Shown here: piece after piece, positions 7,659 to 15,721 of the stretch
How the letters are laid out: each line of letters starts with the position of its first letter
Numbering within the stretch: the stretch's first letter is position 1
Assembly (NCBI GenBank): GCA_900543795.1
Contig: UQSH01000017.1
Coordinates: 1 to 29,441 of the forward strand
DNA length: 29,441 nucleotides
Source: an uncultured Oscillospiraceae bacterium
Lineage (GTDB): Bacteria; Bacillota; Clostridia; Oscillospirales; Acutalibacteraceae
Direction of reading: 5' to 3'
Notes under the pieces: model-generated
Told to the model about the DNA's origin: nothing
Databases searched by the model: none
Seen by the model: only the letters and a program-made list of their open reading frames with translations
Position numbers and translations under genes: made by a program

Positions 7659-8672
7659 ATGAAAATTTTAGGAATCGAATCCTCATGTGATGAAACTGCG
7701 GCGGCAGTTGTTGAAAACGGCAGAATTGTAAAATCAAATATAGTTGCAACCTCTCTTGAAGAGCATAAGCTTTACGGCGGCGTTGTGCCCGAAATCGCCT
7801 CCCGTCGCCACGCTGAATGCATAAGCAATGTTGTTAAAGAGGCACTTGAAGGGGCAGAATGCACCCTTGAAGATATTGAGGCTGTTGCGGTAACATATGC
7901 ACCCGGATTAATCGGCTCGCTTCTTGTTGGTGTTAATTTTGCAAAGGGGCTTTGCGCCGCTTCAAAAAAGCCGCTTGTTCCCGTTCATCATCTGCGTTCT
8001 CATATTGCTTCAAATTACCTTTCAAGCGATATTGAGCCGCCGTTTCTTTGCCTTGTTGTCAGCGGAGGCCATTCGCATATTGTTGCCGTAAACGGTTATA
8101 CCGATTATAAAATTATCGGCAAAACAAGAGATGACGCAGCAGGCGAAGCGCTTGACAAGGCAGGGCGCACGATGGGGCTTGACTATCCCGGCGGAATAAG
8201 CATTGATAAAATCAGCAAAAGCGGAAATCCCGATGCGTTTTCTTTTCCTCATCCGAGGGTGGACGGGGCTCCGTATGATTTTTCCTTCAGCGGACTTAAA
8301 ACAAGTGTTATAAATACAGTTCATAATGCGCAGCAAAAGGGCGTTGAAATAAATACGGCAGATCTTGCGGCGTCGTTTCAAAAAAATGTCGTTTTTTGTC
8401 TAATCTCAAATTTAGAGAAGGCTGCAAAGGATTTTGGATATAATAAAATCGTGCTTGCAGGCGGTGTTTGTGCAAATTCACTTTTAAGAGAGGAAAGCGA
8501 AAAAATGTGCCGCAAAAACGGTTGGAGTCTTCAGCTTCCGCTTATAAAATACTGTGGCGATAACGGCGCAATGGTTGCTTCGCAAGGCTATTATGAATAT
8601 TTGGCAGGCGTTTCTGCACCGCTCAGCCTTAACGCTTATGCAACTATGCCAATAGATATTGTTAATTTTTAG
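7659..8672 (+). CDS. tsaD: tRNA threonylcarbamoyladenosine synthesis protein TsaD
   Basis: A 337-residue TsaD/Gcp/Kae1 family protein, the usual length. It transfers the threonylcarbamoyl group to A37 of ANN-decoding tRNAs together with TsaB and TsaE in the cytoplasm. Visible motifs are GIESSCDETAAAVV at the N terminus, the metal-binding HHLRSH (about residues 109-114), VVSGGHSHIV, the nucleotide-binding DKAGRTMGLDYPGG region, AGGVCANSLLRE and CGDNGAMVA near the C terminus. All the family landmarks are present. It follows rimI by 47 bases and no terminator is seen between them, so they are probably co-transcribed from polA or upstream. Confidence 0.97.
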   Translation: MKILGIESSCDETAAAVVENGRIVKSNIVATSLEEHKLYGGVVPEIASRRHAECISNVVKEALEGAECTLEDIEAVAVTYAPGLIGSLLVGVNFAKGLCAASKKPLVPVHHLRSHIASNYLSSDIEPPFLCLVVSGGHSHIVAVNGYTDYKIIGKTRDDAAGEALDKAGRTMGLDYPGGISIDKISKSGNPDAFSFPHPRVDGAPYDFSFSGLKTSVINTVHNAQQKGVEINTADLAASFQKNVVFCLISNLEKAAKDFGYNKIVLAGGVCANSLLREESEKMCRKNGWSLQLPLIKYCGDNGAMVASQGYYEYLAGVSAPLSLNAYATMPIDIVNF

Positions 8673-8693
8673 TCAATTTATACAATCTGACTA

Positions 8694-8721
8694 TTGAATT
8701 TATCAAAATAGTTGATATAAT
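8694..8721 (+). promoter_or_regulatory. Promoter for pckG with overlapping imperfect palindrome
   Basis: TTGAAT (8694-8699) and TATAAT (8716-8721) are 16 bases apart. ACTATTGA ... TCAAAATAGT forms an imperfect inverted repeat across the -35 box and spacer and could be an operator. The long leader before pckG (about 65 bases) ends in AAAGGAGA. Confidence 0.6.
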
Positions 8722-8793
8722 AATAATGATGAAAATTGCGGCACTATAATTTTTATCATTAATTAATATTCTATAATTAAAGGAGAATAAATA

Positions 8794-10572
8794 ATGGAAA
8801 CAAAATTAACAAAAAATCCTTCACTCCTTGCTTGGCTCGATGAAAAGATTGAGCTTTTGAAGCCGTCTGAAATCGTTTGGATTGACGGCTCTAAGGAGCA
8901 GATAGACGCTCTTAAAGCAGAGGCGGTTGAAACAGGCGAAATGATTAAGCTTAATGATGAGCTTCTTCCCGATTGCTATCTCCACAGAACAGCCGAAAAC
9001 GATGTTGCCCGTGTTGAAGACAGAACACTTATCTGCTCAAAAACCGAAAAAGACGCAGGTCCAACAAATCATTGGATGGAGCCGTCAAAGGCTTATAAAA
9101 TGCTTTATGATATTGCAAGAGGCTCTTACGAGGGCAGAACAATGTATATCATTCCTTATTCAATGGGCCCCGTTGGTTCTCCGTTCTCAAAAATCGGAAT
9201 TGAAATCACAGATTCAATCTATGTTGTTCTTAATATGAATATTATGACAAGAATAGGCACCAAGGTTCTTGACGCTCTCGGAGATTCAAACGATTGGGTT
9301 CGCGGTATGCACTGCAAATGTAATGTTGATCCCGAAAACAGATGGATTTGTCAGTTCCCTGAGGACAACACAATTATTTCGGTAAACTCTGCTTACGGCG
9401 GAAATGTTCTTCTCGGCAAAAAGTGCTTTGCGCTTCGTATTGCTTCTTATCTCGGTAAAAATGAAATGTGGCAGGCAGAGCATATGCTTATTCTCGGTCT
9501 TCAAAAGCCAAACGGAGATATCAAATATATCTGTGCGGCATTCCCGAGCGCATGCGGCAAAACAAATCTTGCCATGCTCATTCCTCCGGAGGGATATCAA
9601 AAGAAGGGCTATAAGGTTTGGTGCGTAGGCGACGACATCAGCTGGATAAGAAAAGGTCCGGACGGCAGACTTTATGCCATCAACCCTGAAAACGGCTTCT
9701 TCGGTGTTGCTCCCGGAACAAATGAAAAGTCAAATCCGAATGCTCTTGCTTCAACAAAGAAGGGCACAATCTTCACTAATGTTTGCCATAATCTTGATAA
9801 CAACACAGTTTGGTGGGAGGGTCTTGATAAGAATCCGCCAACAAATGCTATCGACTGGAAGGGCAATCCCTGGAACGGCGCAGAGTCTGATGAAAAGGGT
9901 GCACATCCGAATTCAAGATTTACTGCTCCCGCAGTTAACTGCCCCTGCATCTCCTCTGAATTTGAAAATCCGCAGGGTGTTCCGATTTCTGCTTTCGTAT
10001 TCGGCGGCAGAAGAGCAAAGCTCACTCCTCTCGTATATCAGTCAAAGAGCTGGAACCACGGCGTTTTCGTTGGCTCAATTATGGGCTCTGAAACAACTGC
10101 TGCCGCAACAGGCGCAGTAGGCGTTGTTCGTCGTGATCCTATGGCTATGCTTCCGTTCTGTGGCTACAATATGGGCGATTATTGGAAGCATTGGATTGAA
10201 ATCGGTAAAACTCTTGATCCCGATAAGGCACCGAAAATCTTTAATGTTAACTGGTTCCGTAAGGACGATGAGGGCAACTTCCTTTGGCCCGGCTTCGGCG
10301 ATAACCTTCGTGTTCTTGATTGGATTATCGACCGTTGCGAAGGCAAGGTGGATGCTGTTGAAACTCCTATCGGCTATCTTCCTAAGGCAGAGGATATCAA
10401 CCTTGAAGGCCTTGATATGACAAAAGAGGATCTTGAAAAGATTCTTGATGTTGATAAGGACGCTTGGGAGGAAGAGCTCAAAGGCGTTGACGAGCTTTAT
10501 GCTAAGTTCGGCGACACTCTTCCTCAGGAGCTTGAAGATGAGCTTGAAGCAGTTAAAAATGCTCTCAAATAA
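8794..10572 (+). CDS. pckG: Phosphoenolpyruvate carboxykinase (GTP)
   Basis: A 592-residue GTP-type PEP carboxykinase, close to the usual 590-620. It interconverts oxaloacetate plus GTP with PEP, CO2 and GDP. Family features include RTLICSKTEKDAGPTNHWMEP, the metal-binding segment YIIPYSMGPVGSPFSKIGIE, the kinase-1 P-loop FPSACGKTNLAML at about residues 248-260 with its hyper-reactive Cys, WVGDD-like CVGDDISWI (metal/phosphate), VFGGRRAKLTPLVYQ, and a C-terminal FNVNWFRKDDEGNFLWPGFGDN. In anaerobes this enzyme often works in the PEP-to-oxaloacetate direction; direction here is inference. It has a strong AAAGGAGA site, its own promoter and a terminator. Confidence 0.96.
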   Translation: METKLTKNPSLLAWLDEKIELLKPSEIVWIDGSKEQIDALKAEAVETGEMIKLNDELLPDCYLHRTAENDVARVEDRTLICSKTEKDAGPTNHWMEPSKAYKMLYDIARGSYEGRTMYIIPYSMGPVGSPFSKIGIEITDSIYVVLNMNIMTRIGTKVLDALGDSNDWVRGMHCKCNVDPENRWICQFPEDNTIISVNSAYGGNVLLGKKCFALRIASYLGKNEMWQAEHMLILGLQKPNGDIKYICAAFPSACGKTNLAMLIPPEGYQKKGYKVWCVGDDISWIRKGPDGRLYAINPENGFFGVAPGTNEKSNPNALASTKKGTIFTNVCHNLDNNTVWWEGLDKNPPTNAIDWKGNPWNGAESDEKGAHPNSRFTAPAVNCPCISSEFENPQGVPISAFVFGGRRAKLTPLVYQSKSWNHGVFVGSIMGSETTAAATGAVGVVRRDPMAMLPFCGYNMGDYWKHWIEIGKTLDPDKAPKIFNVNWFRKDDEGNFLWPGFGDNLRVLDWIIDRCEGKVDAVETPIGYLPKAEDINLEGLDMTKEDLEKILDVDKDAWEEELKGVDELYAKFGDTLPQELEDELEAVKNALK

Positions 10573-10585
10573 TCAATAAATCAGC

Positions 10586-10617
10586 AACAAAGCACCGCAG
10601 AAATGCGGTGCTTTGTT
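10586..10617 (+). terminator. Terminator hairpin after pckG
   Basis: A perfect 14-bp stem, AACAAAGCACCGCA (10586-10599) with TGCGGTGCTTTGTT (10604-10617), closes a GAAA tetraloop. The U-rich part is inside the stem (CTTTGTTGTT) rather than a clean T run. Because the stem is symmetrical it may act in both directions. Confidence 0.75.
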
Positions 10618-10620
10618 GTT

Positions 10621-10700
10621 CGGCAAGAGCAAGCCCTTGCCCTACGGAATGTATTTTGGGTTTTAATATTTCCTCGTAGGGCAGGGGTTTACTCCTGCCG
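10621..10700. repeat. 80-bp miniature inverted-repeat element
   Basis: The left arm (26 bases, 10621-10646) and the reverse complement of the right arm (10675-10700) agree at 22 of 26 positions; both begin CGGCA and end CTGCCCTACG or CTTGCCCTACG. A 28-base AT-rich centre separates them. Each arm can also fold on itself (GGCAAG ... CTTGCC). It sits between the terminators of two convergent genes. This is the form of a palindromic intergenic repeat or MITE; mobility is inferred, and no target duplication is visible. Confidence 0.75.
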
Positions 10701-10715
10701 TTTTCAAAATATATA

Positions 10716-10747
10716 AAAAGCCTCGGAAAACCGTTCCCGAAGCTTTT
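10716..10747 (-). terminator. Terminator of the AICAR transformylase gene
   Basis: On the minus strand an 11-position stem with one mismatch (AAAAGCTTCGG pairing with CCGAGGCTTTT) is followed by TTTTTATATATTTT. It begins 16 bases after the stop at 10764. Confidence 0.8.
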
Positions 10748-10763
10748 AAAAAATTTTATTGTA

Positions 10764-11939
10764 TTAATGATGGAAAAGTCTTATGCCTGTCATTGCCATT
10801 GCAATACCGAAATCATCACAGCATTCAATAACATTTTGGTCTCTTACAGAGCCGCCGGGCTGGGCAATGTATTTAACTCCCGATTTAACGGCACGCTCAA
10901 TGTTGTCTTCAAACGGGAAGAATGCATCGGAGCCAAGAGCAACAAGGTCCATTTTTTTGTGCCACTCTGCCTTTTCTTCCTTTGTAAACGGCTCGGGCTT
11001 TTCGGAAAAATATTTTTTCCATAAATCGTTTTTGTAAAGGTCCTCGTATTCGTCGCTGATATAAAGGTCTATTGCATTATCAGCCTCGCATTTTCTTATG
11101 CCGTCAATAAACGGAAGATTAAGCACCTTTTCGTTTCTGCGAAGCCAGAAATTGTCTGCCTTATTTCCTGCAAGGCGTGTGCAGTGGATTCTTGACTGCT
11201 GACCTGCGCCAACGCCGATTGTCTGTCCGCCCAGGGCGTAGCAAACGGAGTTAGACTGCGTGTATTTAAGAGTTATCATTGAAATAAGCAAATCAATTTT
11301 TGCAATTTCGGGAATATCCTTGATTTTTGTAGGCATATCGTTGAAAAGATCCATCGTTATCCTTGCGTTGTTTCTTTTTTGCTCAAATTTAATGCCGAAA
11401 ACCTGCTTTGTTTCAAGCTCCTCGGGAACATAATTTTCGTCTATTTGAATGATAAGATAATTTCCTCGTCTTTTCTTTTTAAGTATTTCAAGTGCTTCCT
11501 CGGTGTATGACGGAGCAATAATTCCGTCTGAAACCTCTTTAACAAGAAACTCTGCAACGCATGCGTCGCACTCATCGGATAATGCCGCAAAATCTCCGAA
11601 GGAGGAAACCCTGTCGCAGCCTCTTGCCCTAACATAAGCCTGTGCAATAGGGGAAAGCTCAAGACCGTCGGGAACGAAGCAAACCTTTCTGTCTGTTTCG
11701 CTTAAAGGCTGTGCAACCGCCGCACCGGCAGGGGAAACGTGCTTAAAGGAAGCCGCACTCGGAAGTCCTGTTGCCTCCTTTAATTCCTTAACAAGCTGCC
11801 AAGAGTTAAATGCGTCAAGAAGATTAATATATCCTGCGCTTCCGTTAAGAATTTGAAACGGAAGCTCCTTGCCGTCAAGATGGATTCTTGCAGGATTTTG
11901 GTTTGGATTGCATCCGTATTTTAATTTATATTCCGTCAT
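10764..11939 (-). CDS. purH: Stand-alone AICAR formyltransferase (PurH C-terminal type)
   Basis: A 391-residue protein homologous to the AICAR transformylase half of PurH, the last-but-one step of purine synthesis, formylating AICAR with 10-formyl-THF to FAICAR. It shows LKYGCNPNQNPA at the N terminus, the catalytic Lys66-His67 pair in SFKHVSPAG, GLELSPIAQAYVRARGCDR, TQSNSVCYALGGQTIGVGAGQQSRIHCTRLA and the C-terminal AQPGGSVRDQNVI. The MGS-like IMP cyclohydrolase domain is missing from this protein and is not elsewhere in the window, so cyclisation must be encoded elsewhere. I chose ATG at 11939, where GGTGAT gives an anti-SD match and homologues begin; a GTG at 11948 is the alternative. Confidence 0.92.
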   Translation of the reverse strand: MTEYKLKYGCNPNQNPARIHLDGKELPFQILNGSAGYINLLDAFNSWQLVKELKEATGLPSAASFKHVSPAGAAVAQPLSETDRKVCFVPDGLELSPIAQAYVRARGCDRVSSFGDFAALSDECDACVAEFLVKEVSDGIIAPSYTEEALEILKKKRRGNYLIIQIDENYVPEELETKQVFGIKFEQKRNNARITMDLFNDMPTKIKDIPEIAKIDLLISMITLKYTQSNSVCYALGGQTIGVGAGQQSRIHCTRLAGNKADNFWLRRNEKVLNLPFIDGIRKCEADNAIDLYISDEYEDLYKNDLWKKYFSEKPEPFTKEEKAEWHKKMDLVALGSDAFFPFEDNIERAVKSGVKYIAQPGGSVRDQNVIECCDDFGIAMAMTGIRLFHH

Positions 11940-11990
11940 TTTTATCACCGTAGCCTTTCTTAAATATTTATCCGCAAAAAGAATATATAT

Positions 11991-12019
11991 ATTTTATATC
12001 ACTGCATTGAAAAAAGCAA
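11991..12019 (-). promoter_or_regulatory. Promoter for the AICAR transformylase gene
   Basis: On the minus strand TTGCTT (12014-12019) and TAAAAT (11991-11996) are 17 bases apart. The -35 region overlaps the divergent promoter at 12007-12035. Confidence 0.5.
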
Positions 12020-12035
12020 GGAAAAATGCTACAAT
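12007..12035 (+). promoter_or_regulatory. Promoter for the ATP-grasp/feoB operon
   Basis: TTGAAA (12007-12012) and TACAAT (12030-12035) are 17 bases apart. AAAGGGAG follows at 12051-12058, eight bases before the TTG start at 12067. Confidence 0.6.
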
Positions 12036-12066
12036 TATACAAATTGTTAAAAAGGGAGCTGAGCGA

Positions 12067-12894
12067 TTGAAGGGAATACTTGCGGTTAACGCCTTTTTAA
12101 AGGGCGAAAAATATGATATGCTCCATTCTCATCTGCTCAAATCCGCACACGATTGCGAAATTGAGCTTGAAATCAAAACAAATCTGGAATTATCCTGCGA
12201 GGTGCCCGAATGCGATTTTGTGCTTTTTTGGGATAAGGATTCCTTAACCGCACGCCTACTCGAAAGGCAGGGCGTTCCCGTTTTTAACAGTGCCGAAAGC
12301 ATAGAGCTTTGCGATAATAAGGCAAAAACATATCTTGCGCTTTTAGGCTCTGTTCCTCAACCGAAAACGCTCATTGCCCCTCTTTCATTTTTTAAAGCGG
12401 ATTACAGTGCCTTTGTTGATAAAAGCATTGAAATTCTCGGGCTTCCGCTTGTTTTTAAGGAATGCTTCGGCTCCTTCGGCGAGCAGGTTTTTCTTTGCCG
12501 TTCAAGGCAGGAGATTTTGGAGCATATAACCGAAAAACCCTTTATTTTGCAGGAATTTATGTCCTCCTGCGAGGGCAGGGATATAAGAATAGAGGTTGTC
12601 GGCGGAAGGGCTGTTGCGGCTATGAGGCGTGTTAATCAAAATGATTTTCGTGCGAATGTAACAAACGGCGCCTGTGCACAGGCGTATTCACCGAGCACAA
12701 GCGAAAAGAAGCTTGCCGAAAAAGCGTGCCGTGTTCTCGGCTTAACCTTCGGCGGAGTTGATATTTTTGAAAACGGCGTTGTTTGTGAGGTAAACAGTAA
12801 CGCTCATATAATCAACCTTATGAACTGCACGGGCACAGACACCGCACCGATGATTTTTGAGGAGATTAAAAAAAGGATTGCAAACAGAAAATAA
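12067..12894 (+). CDS. RimK-like ATP-grasp ligase (first of a pair)
   Basis: A 275-residue protein of the ATP-grasp superfamily closest in layout to RimK/LysX-type carboxylate-amine ligases. An N-terminal pre-ATP-grasp part has CDFVLFWDKDSLTARLLERQGVPVFNSAESIELCDNKAKTY. The ATP-grasp fold follows, with VFKECFGSFGEQVFLC (Lys and glycine-rich loop), EFMSSCEGRDIRIEVVGGRAVAAMRRVN, and the metal-binding acidic end GGVDIFENGVVCEVNSNAH. The frame is open upstream, but TTG at 12067 has AAAGGGAG eight bases before it and lies after the promoter. Its stop overlaps the next start by one base. It should join an amino acid or amine to a carboxylate using ATP; the substrate is unknown. Confidence 0.82.
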   Translation: MKGILAVNAFLKGEKYDMLHSHLLKSAHDCEIELEIKTNLELSCEVPECDFVLFWDKDSLTARLLERQGVPVFNSAESIELCDNKAKTYLALLGSVPQPKTLIAPLSFFKADYSAFVDKSIEILGLPLVFKECFGSFGEQVFLCRSRQEILEHITEKPFILQEFMSSCEGRDIRIEVVGGRAVAAMRRVNQNDFRANVTNGACAQAYSPSTSEKKLAEKACRVLGLTFGGVDIFENGVVCEVNSNAHIINLMNCTGTDTAPMIFEEIKKRIANRK

Positions 12895-13631
12895 TGAACG
12901 GAATACTTATTTATACCGAAGAGGAGGCAAGGCGAAATTCCTTTGCCGTTGAAAAAATAACAGGGCTTCTTGAAATTCCGCTCGTTATCAGCGAAAGGGA
13001 TGAAATCCCCGATAATATTGATTTTGCCGTAAACAGAACCGATAACGCCGAAATTGCCAAAGGTCTCGAAAGCAGGGGAGTGCGTGTTTTTAATCCGTAT
13101 TCTCTTTCGCTTCTTGCAAACGATAAGCAAAAATGCTATGAATTTATGCAAAAAAACGATGTGGAAATTATGCCGATAAATCAAAAATCCGCCCCCGTTG
13201 TTGAGAAGCCGATTGGCGGCAAGGGCGGCAAAAATGTTTCACTCATAACGGAAAACGGCTTTGAAGTTAAAGAGGGCTTCGTTTATCAATGTCCGGCCTC
13301 CGATATGGGAAAGGATTTGCGGGTTTGGCTTATCGGCGGAAAAATTATTGCGTCAATTCTTCGTATTAACAGAAATGATTTTCGCTCAAACTTCTGTCTT
13401 GGCGGAGAGGCTTATATTTATAATATGAGCAAGGACGAGCAAGGCCTTGTTCAAAAAATTGCTTCTCTGCTTAAATATGATTATATCGGAATAGATTTTG
13501 TTTTTAACAACGGAAAAGCCGTTTTTAATGAGATAGAGGACGCCGTCGGTGCCCGTATGGTTTATGAAAAAACAGATATTGATATTTTAAAGCTATACTG
13601 TGATTATATAAAATCGGAGATGAAAAAATGA
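12894..13631 (+). CDS. RimK-like ATP-grasp ligase (second of a pair)
   Basis: A 245-residue protein related to the preceding one and probably a diverged duplicate. Shared features are the ESRGVRVFNPYSLSLLANDKQKCYEFM stretch (compare ERQGVPVFNSAESIELCDNKAKTY), a shortened EKPIGGKGGKNVSL loop, GKDLRVWLIGGKIIASILRINRNDFRSN (compare GRDIRIEVVGGRAVAAMRRVNQNDFRAN) and GIDFVFNNGKAVFNEIEDAVGAR. The last replaces the usual ExN metal ligands with NEIED, so its metal site may be altered. It lacks about 30 residues of the usual central domain. The ATG shares one base with the upstream stop, and its own stop overlaps feoB. The two may act as a heterodimer; that is inference. Confidence 0.78.
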   Translation: MNGILIYTEEEARRNSFAVEKITGLLEIPLVISERDEIPDNIDFAVNRTDNAEIAKGLESRGVRVFNPYSLSLLANDKQKCYEFMQKNDVEIMPINQKSAPVVEKPIGGKGGKNVSLITENGFEVKEGFVYQCPASDMGKDLRVWLIGGKIIASILRINRNDFRSNFCLGGEAYIYNMSKDEQGLVQKIASLLKYDYIGIDFVFNNGKAVFNEIEDAVGARMVYEKTDIDILKLYCDYIKSEMKK

Positions 13632-15718
13632 TTAAAATTGCGCTTGCAGGTAATCCAAACTGCGGTAAAACAATGCTCTTTAATTCGCTTACGGGCTCGA
13701 ATCAGTATGTTGGCAACTGGGCGGGAGTAACCGTTGAGGCAAAGGAGGGCAGGCTCATCGGCGAGGAGGATGTTATTATTGCCGATTTGCCCGGAATTTA
13801 CAGCCTTTCGCCATATACACCCGAGGAGGTTGTTGCAAGAAATTATCTTGTTAATGAGGAGCCGAATGCAATACTCAATATTATTGACGGCACAAATCTT
13901 GAAAGAAATCTTTATTTAACAACCCAGCTTTGCGAAATAGGCATACCCGTTATAATGGCAATCAATATGATTGATGTTGTTAAGAAAAACGGAGATGTAA
14001 TAAATCTTGAAGAAATCAGCGAGCACTTCGGTTGTGTTTGCTTTGAAATATCGGCGTTAAAGGGAACGGGCGTTAAGAAATGCGCCAAAAAGGCGGTTGA
14101 GCTTGCAAGAACAAATAAGGGCATTCCGCCTATTCATCATAGCTTTGACGATCGTGTTGAATCTGCAATTCATTTTATTTCCGCAATGCTTCCCGAAGGA
14201 ACGGATATGCTGCATAAGCGCTATTATGCAACTAAAATATTTGAAAAGGACCCTCTTGTTTCAAAGGATTTTCCCGATTGCACAAGCATTATTGCGGATG
14301 TTGAAAAGTATTATGATGACGATAGCGAAAGCATTATCGCCGATCAAAGATACAGATACATAACAAGCTGCATTGACGAATGCAGAACTAAAAGCGGAAA
14401 AACCCCCGTAACCGAAAAAATAGATAAAATAGTAACTAATAAATATCTTTCTCTTCCGATTTTTGCGGTAATAATGTTTTGCGTTTATTATCTTTCCGTA
14501 ACAACCGTTGGAGGAAAGCTTTCCGAGCTGATAACAAACAGTGTTTTCAGCGATAACGGACTGCCGCTTGTTGTAACGAATTTCTTAACGGGAATTAACT
14601 GTGCGCCGTGGCTTACAAGCCTTATTGTTGACGGCATACTTGCGGGAGTGGGTGCGGTTTTATCCTTTGTTCCGCAGATTTTTGTGCTTTTTGTTTTTCT
14701 TTCATTCCTTGAAGACTGCGGATATATGAGCCGTATAGCCTTTATTATGGATAAGCTTTTCAGAAAATTCGGCCTTTCGGGAAAAAGCTTTATTCCGATA
14801 CTCGTGGGCACGGGCTGCGGAGTTCCCGGAATAATGAGCAGCCGAACAATTGAAAATGAAAAGGAACGCAGAATGACGGTTATAACAACAACCTTTATTC
14901 CCTGCGGAGCAAAGCTTCCCGTTATTGCACTTATTTCGGGTGCCCTTTTCGGCGGTGCATGGTGGGTTGCGCCAAGCGCATATTTTATCGGCATAGCCTC
15001 AATTATTTTAAGCGGCATTATGTTGAAAAAAACAAAGCTGTTCAGCGGCGAGCCGTCTCCCTTTGTTATGGAGCTTCCAAGCTATCATATGCCAACCCTT
15101 AAAGCCGTTTTCCGTGCAACATGGGACAGAACATGGAGCTATATCAAAAAGGCGGGCACAATAATTCTTTTAGCCTCCTGCGCCGTTTGGTTTCTTTCAA
15201 GCTTCGGCGTTGAAGCAGGCAGGCTCACTATGGTTGAATCCATGGATAATTCCGTTCTTGCATATCTTGGAATGGCAATTAATTTTGTTTTCGCTCCTCT
15301 CGGCTTCGGCACATGGCAGGCAACCGTTGCAACGCTTCTCGGTCTGCTTGCAAAGGAGGAGATCGTTGGTGTTTTCGGTGTGCTTTACAGTAATTTGTCA
15401 GATGCGTTTACTGCGGCAGAGGGATATTCCTTCCTCATTTTCAATCTTCTTTGTGCGCCGTGTGTTGCCGCAATGGGTGCAATTCGCAGGGAAATGAACA
15501 GCTCAAAATGGACTGTGTTTGCAATCGGCTATCAGTGCTTTTTCGCTTATTGCGTTTCGCTCGTTATTTACAGATTAACGCTTCTCATCACTCAGGGTGA
15601 GTTCAACATATTTACCGTTGCTGCATTTGCGGTTATCGCCTTGCTTGCTTTTATGCTTGCAAAAAAACCGTATCGGGCAAAGGATTTAAAAAACAAAAGA
15701 GAAAAAGAAAAGGTTTAA
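13628..15718 (+). CDS. feoB: Ferrous iron transporter FeoB
   Basis: A 696-residue FeoB. The N-terminal cytoplasmic GTPase has G1 GNPNCGKT (residues 8-15), the GNWAGVTVE switch I, G3 DLPGIYSLSPYTPEE (about 53-67) and G4 NMID (about 112). A helical spacer follows, then the polytopic membrane part with the two gate regions, including a LVGTGCGVPGIMSSRTIENEKERRMTVITTTFIPCGAKLPV segment bearing the conserved Cys residues. It imports Fe(II) across the membrane. No feoA or feoC gene is adjacent, whereas most feoB operons have feoA. The first four bases overlap the stop of the second ATP-grasp gene (ATGA), so it is tightly coupled to that pair. Confidence 0.96.
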   Translation: MIKIALAGNPNCGKTMLFNSLTGSNQYVGNWAGVTVEAKEGRLIGEEDVIIADLPGIYSLSPYTPEEVVARNYLVNEEPNAILNIIDGTNLERNLYLTTQLCEIGIPVIMAINMIDVVKKNGDVINLEEISEHFGCVCFEISALKGTGVKKCAKKAVELARTNKGIPPIHHSFDDRVESAIHFISAMLPEGTDMLHKRYYATKIFEKDPLVSKDFPDCTSIIADVEKYYDDDSESIIADQRYRYITSCIDECRTKSGKTPVTEKIDKIVTNKYLSLPIFAVIMFCVYYLSVTTVGGKLSELITNSVFSDNGLPLVVTNFLTGINCAPWLTSLIVDGILAGVGAVLSFVPQIFVLFVFLSFLEDCGYMSRIAFIMDKLFRKFGLSGKSFIPILVGTGCGVPGIMSSRTIENEKERRMTVITTTFIPCGAKLPVIALISGALFGGAWWVAPSAYFIGIASIILSGIMLKKTKLFSGEPSPFVMELPSYHMPTLKAVFRATWDRTWSYIKKAGTIILLASCAVWFLSSFGVEAGRLTMVESMDNSVLAYLGMAINFVFAPLGFGTWQATVATLLGLLAKEEIVGVFGVLYSNLSDAFTAAEGYSFLIFNLLCAPCVAAMGAIRREMNSSKWTVFAIGYQCFFAYCVSLVIYRLTLLITQGEFNIFTVAAFAVIALLAFMLAKKPYRAKDLKNKREKEKV

Positions 15719-15721
15719 ATT

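Noticed and set aside
11869..12066. N-terminal extension of the first ATP-grasp protein
   Set aside because: It would overlap the purH start and both promoters. A good ribosome binding site sits before TTG 12067.
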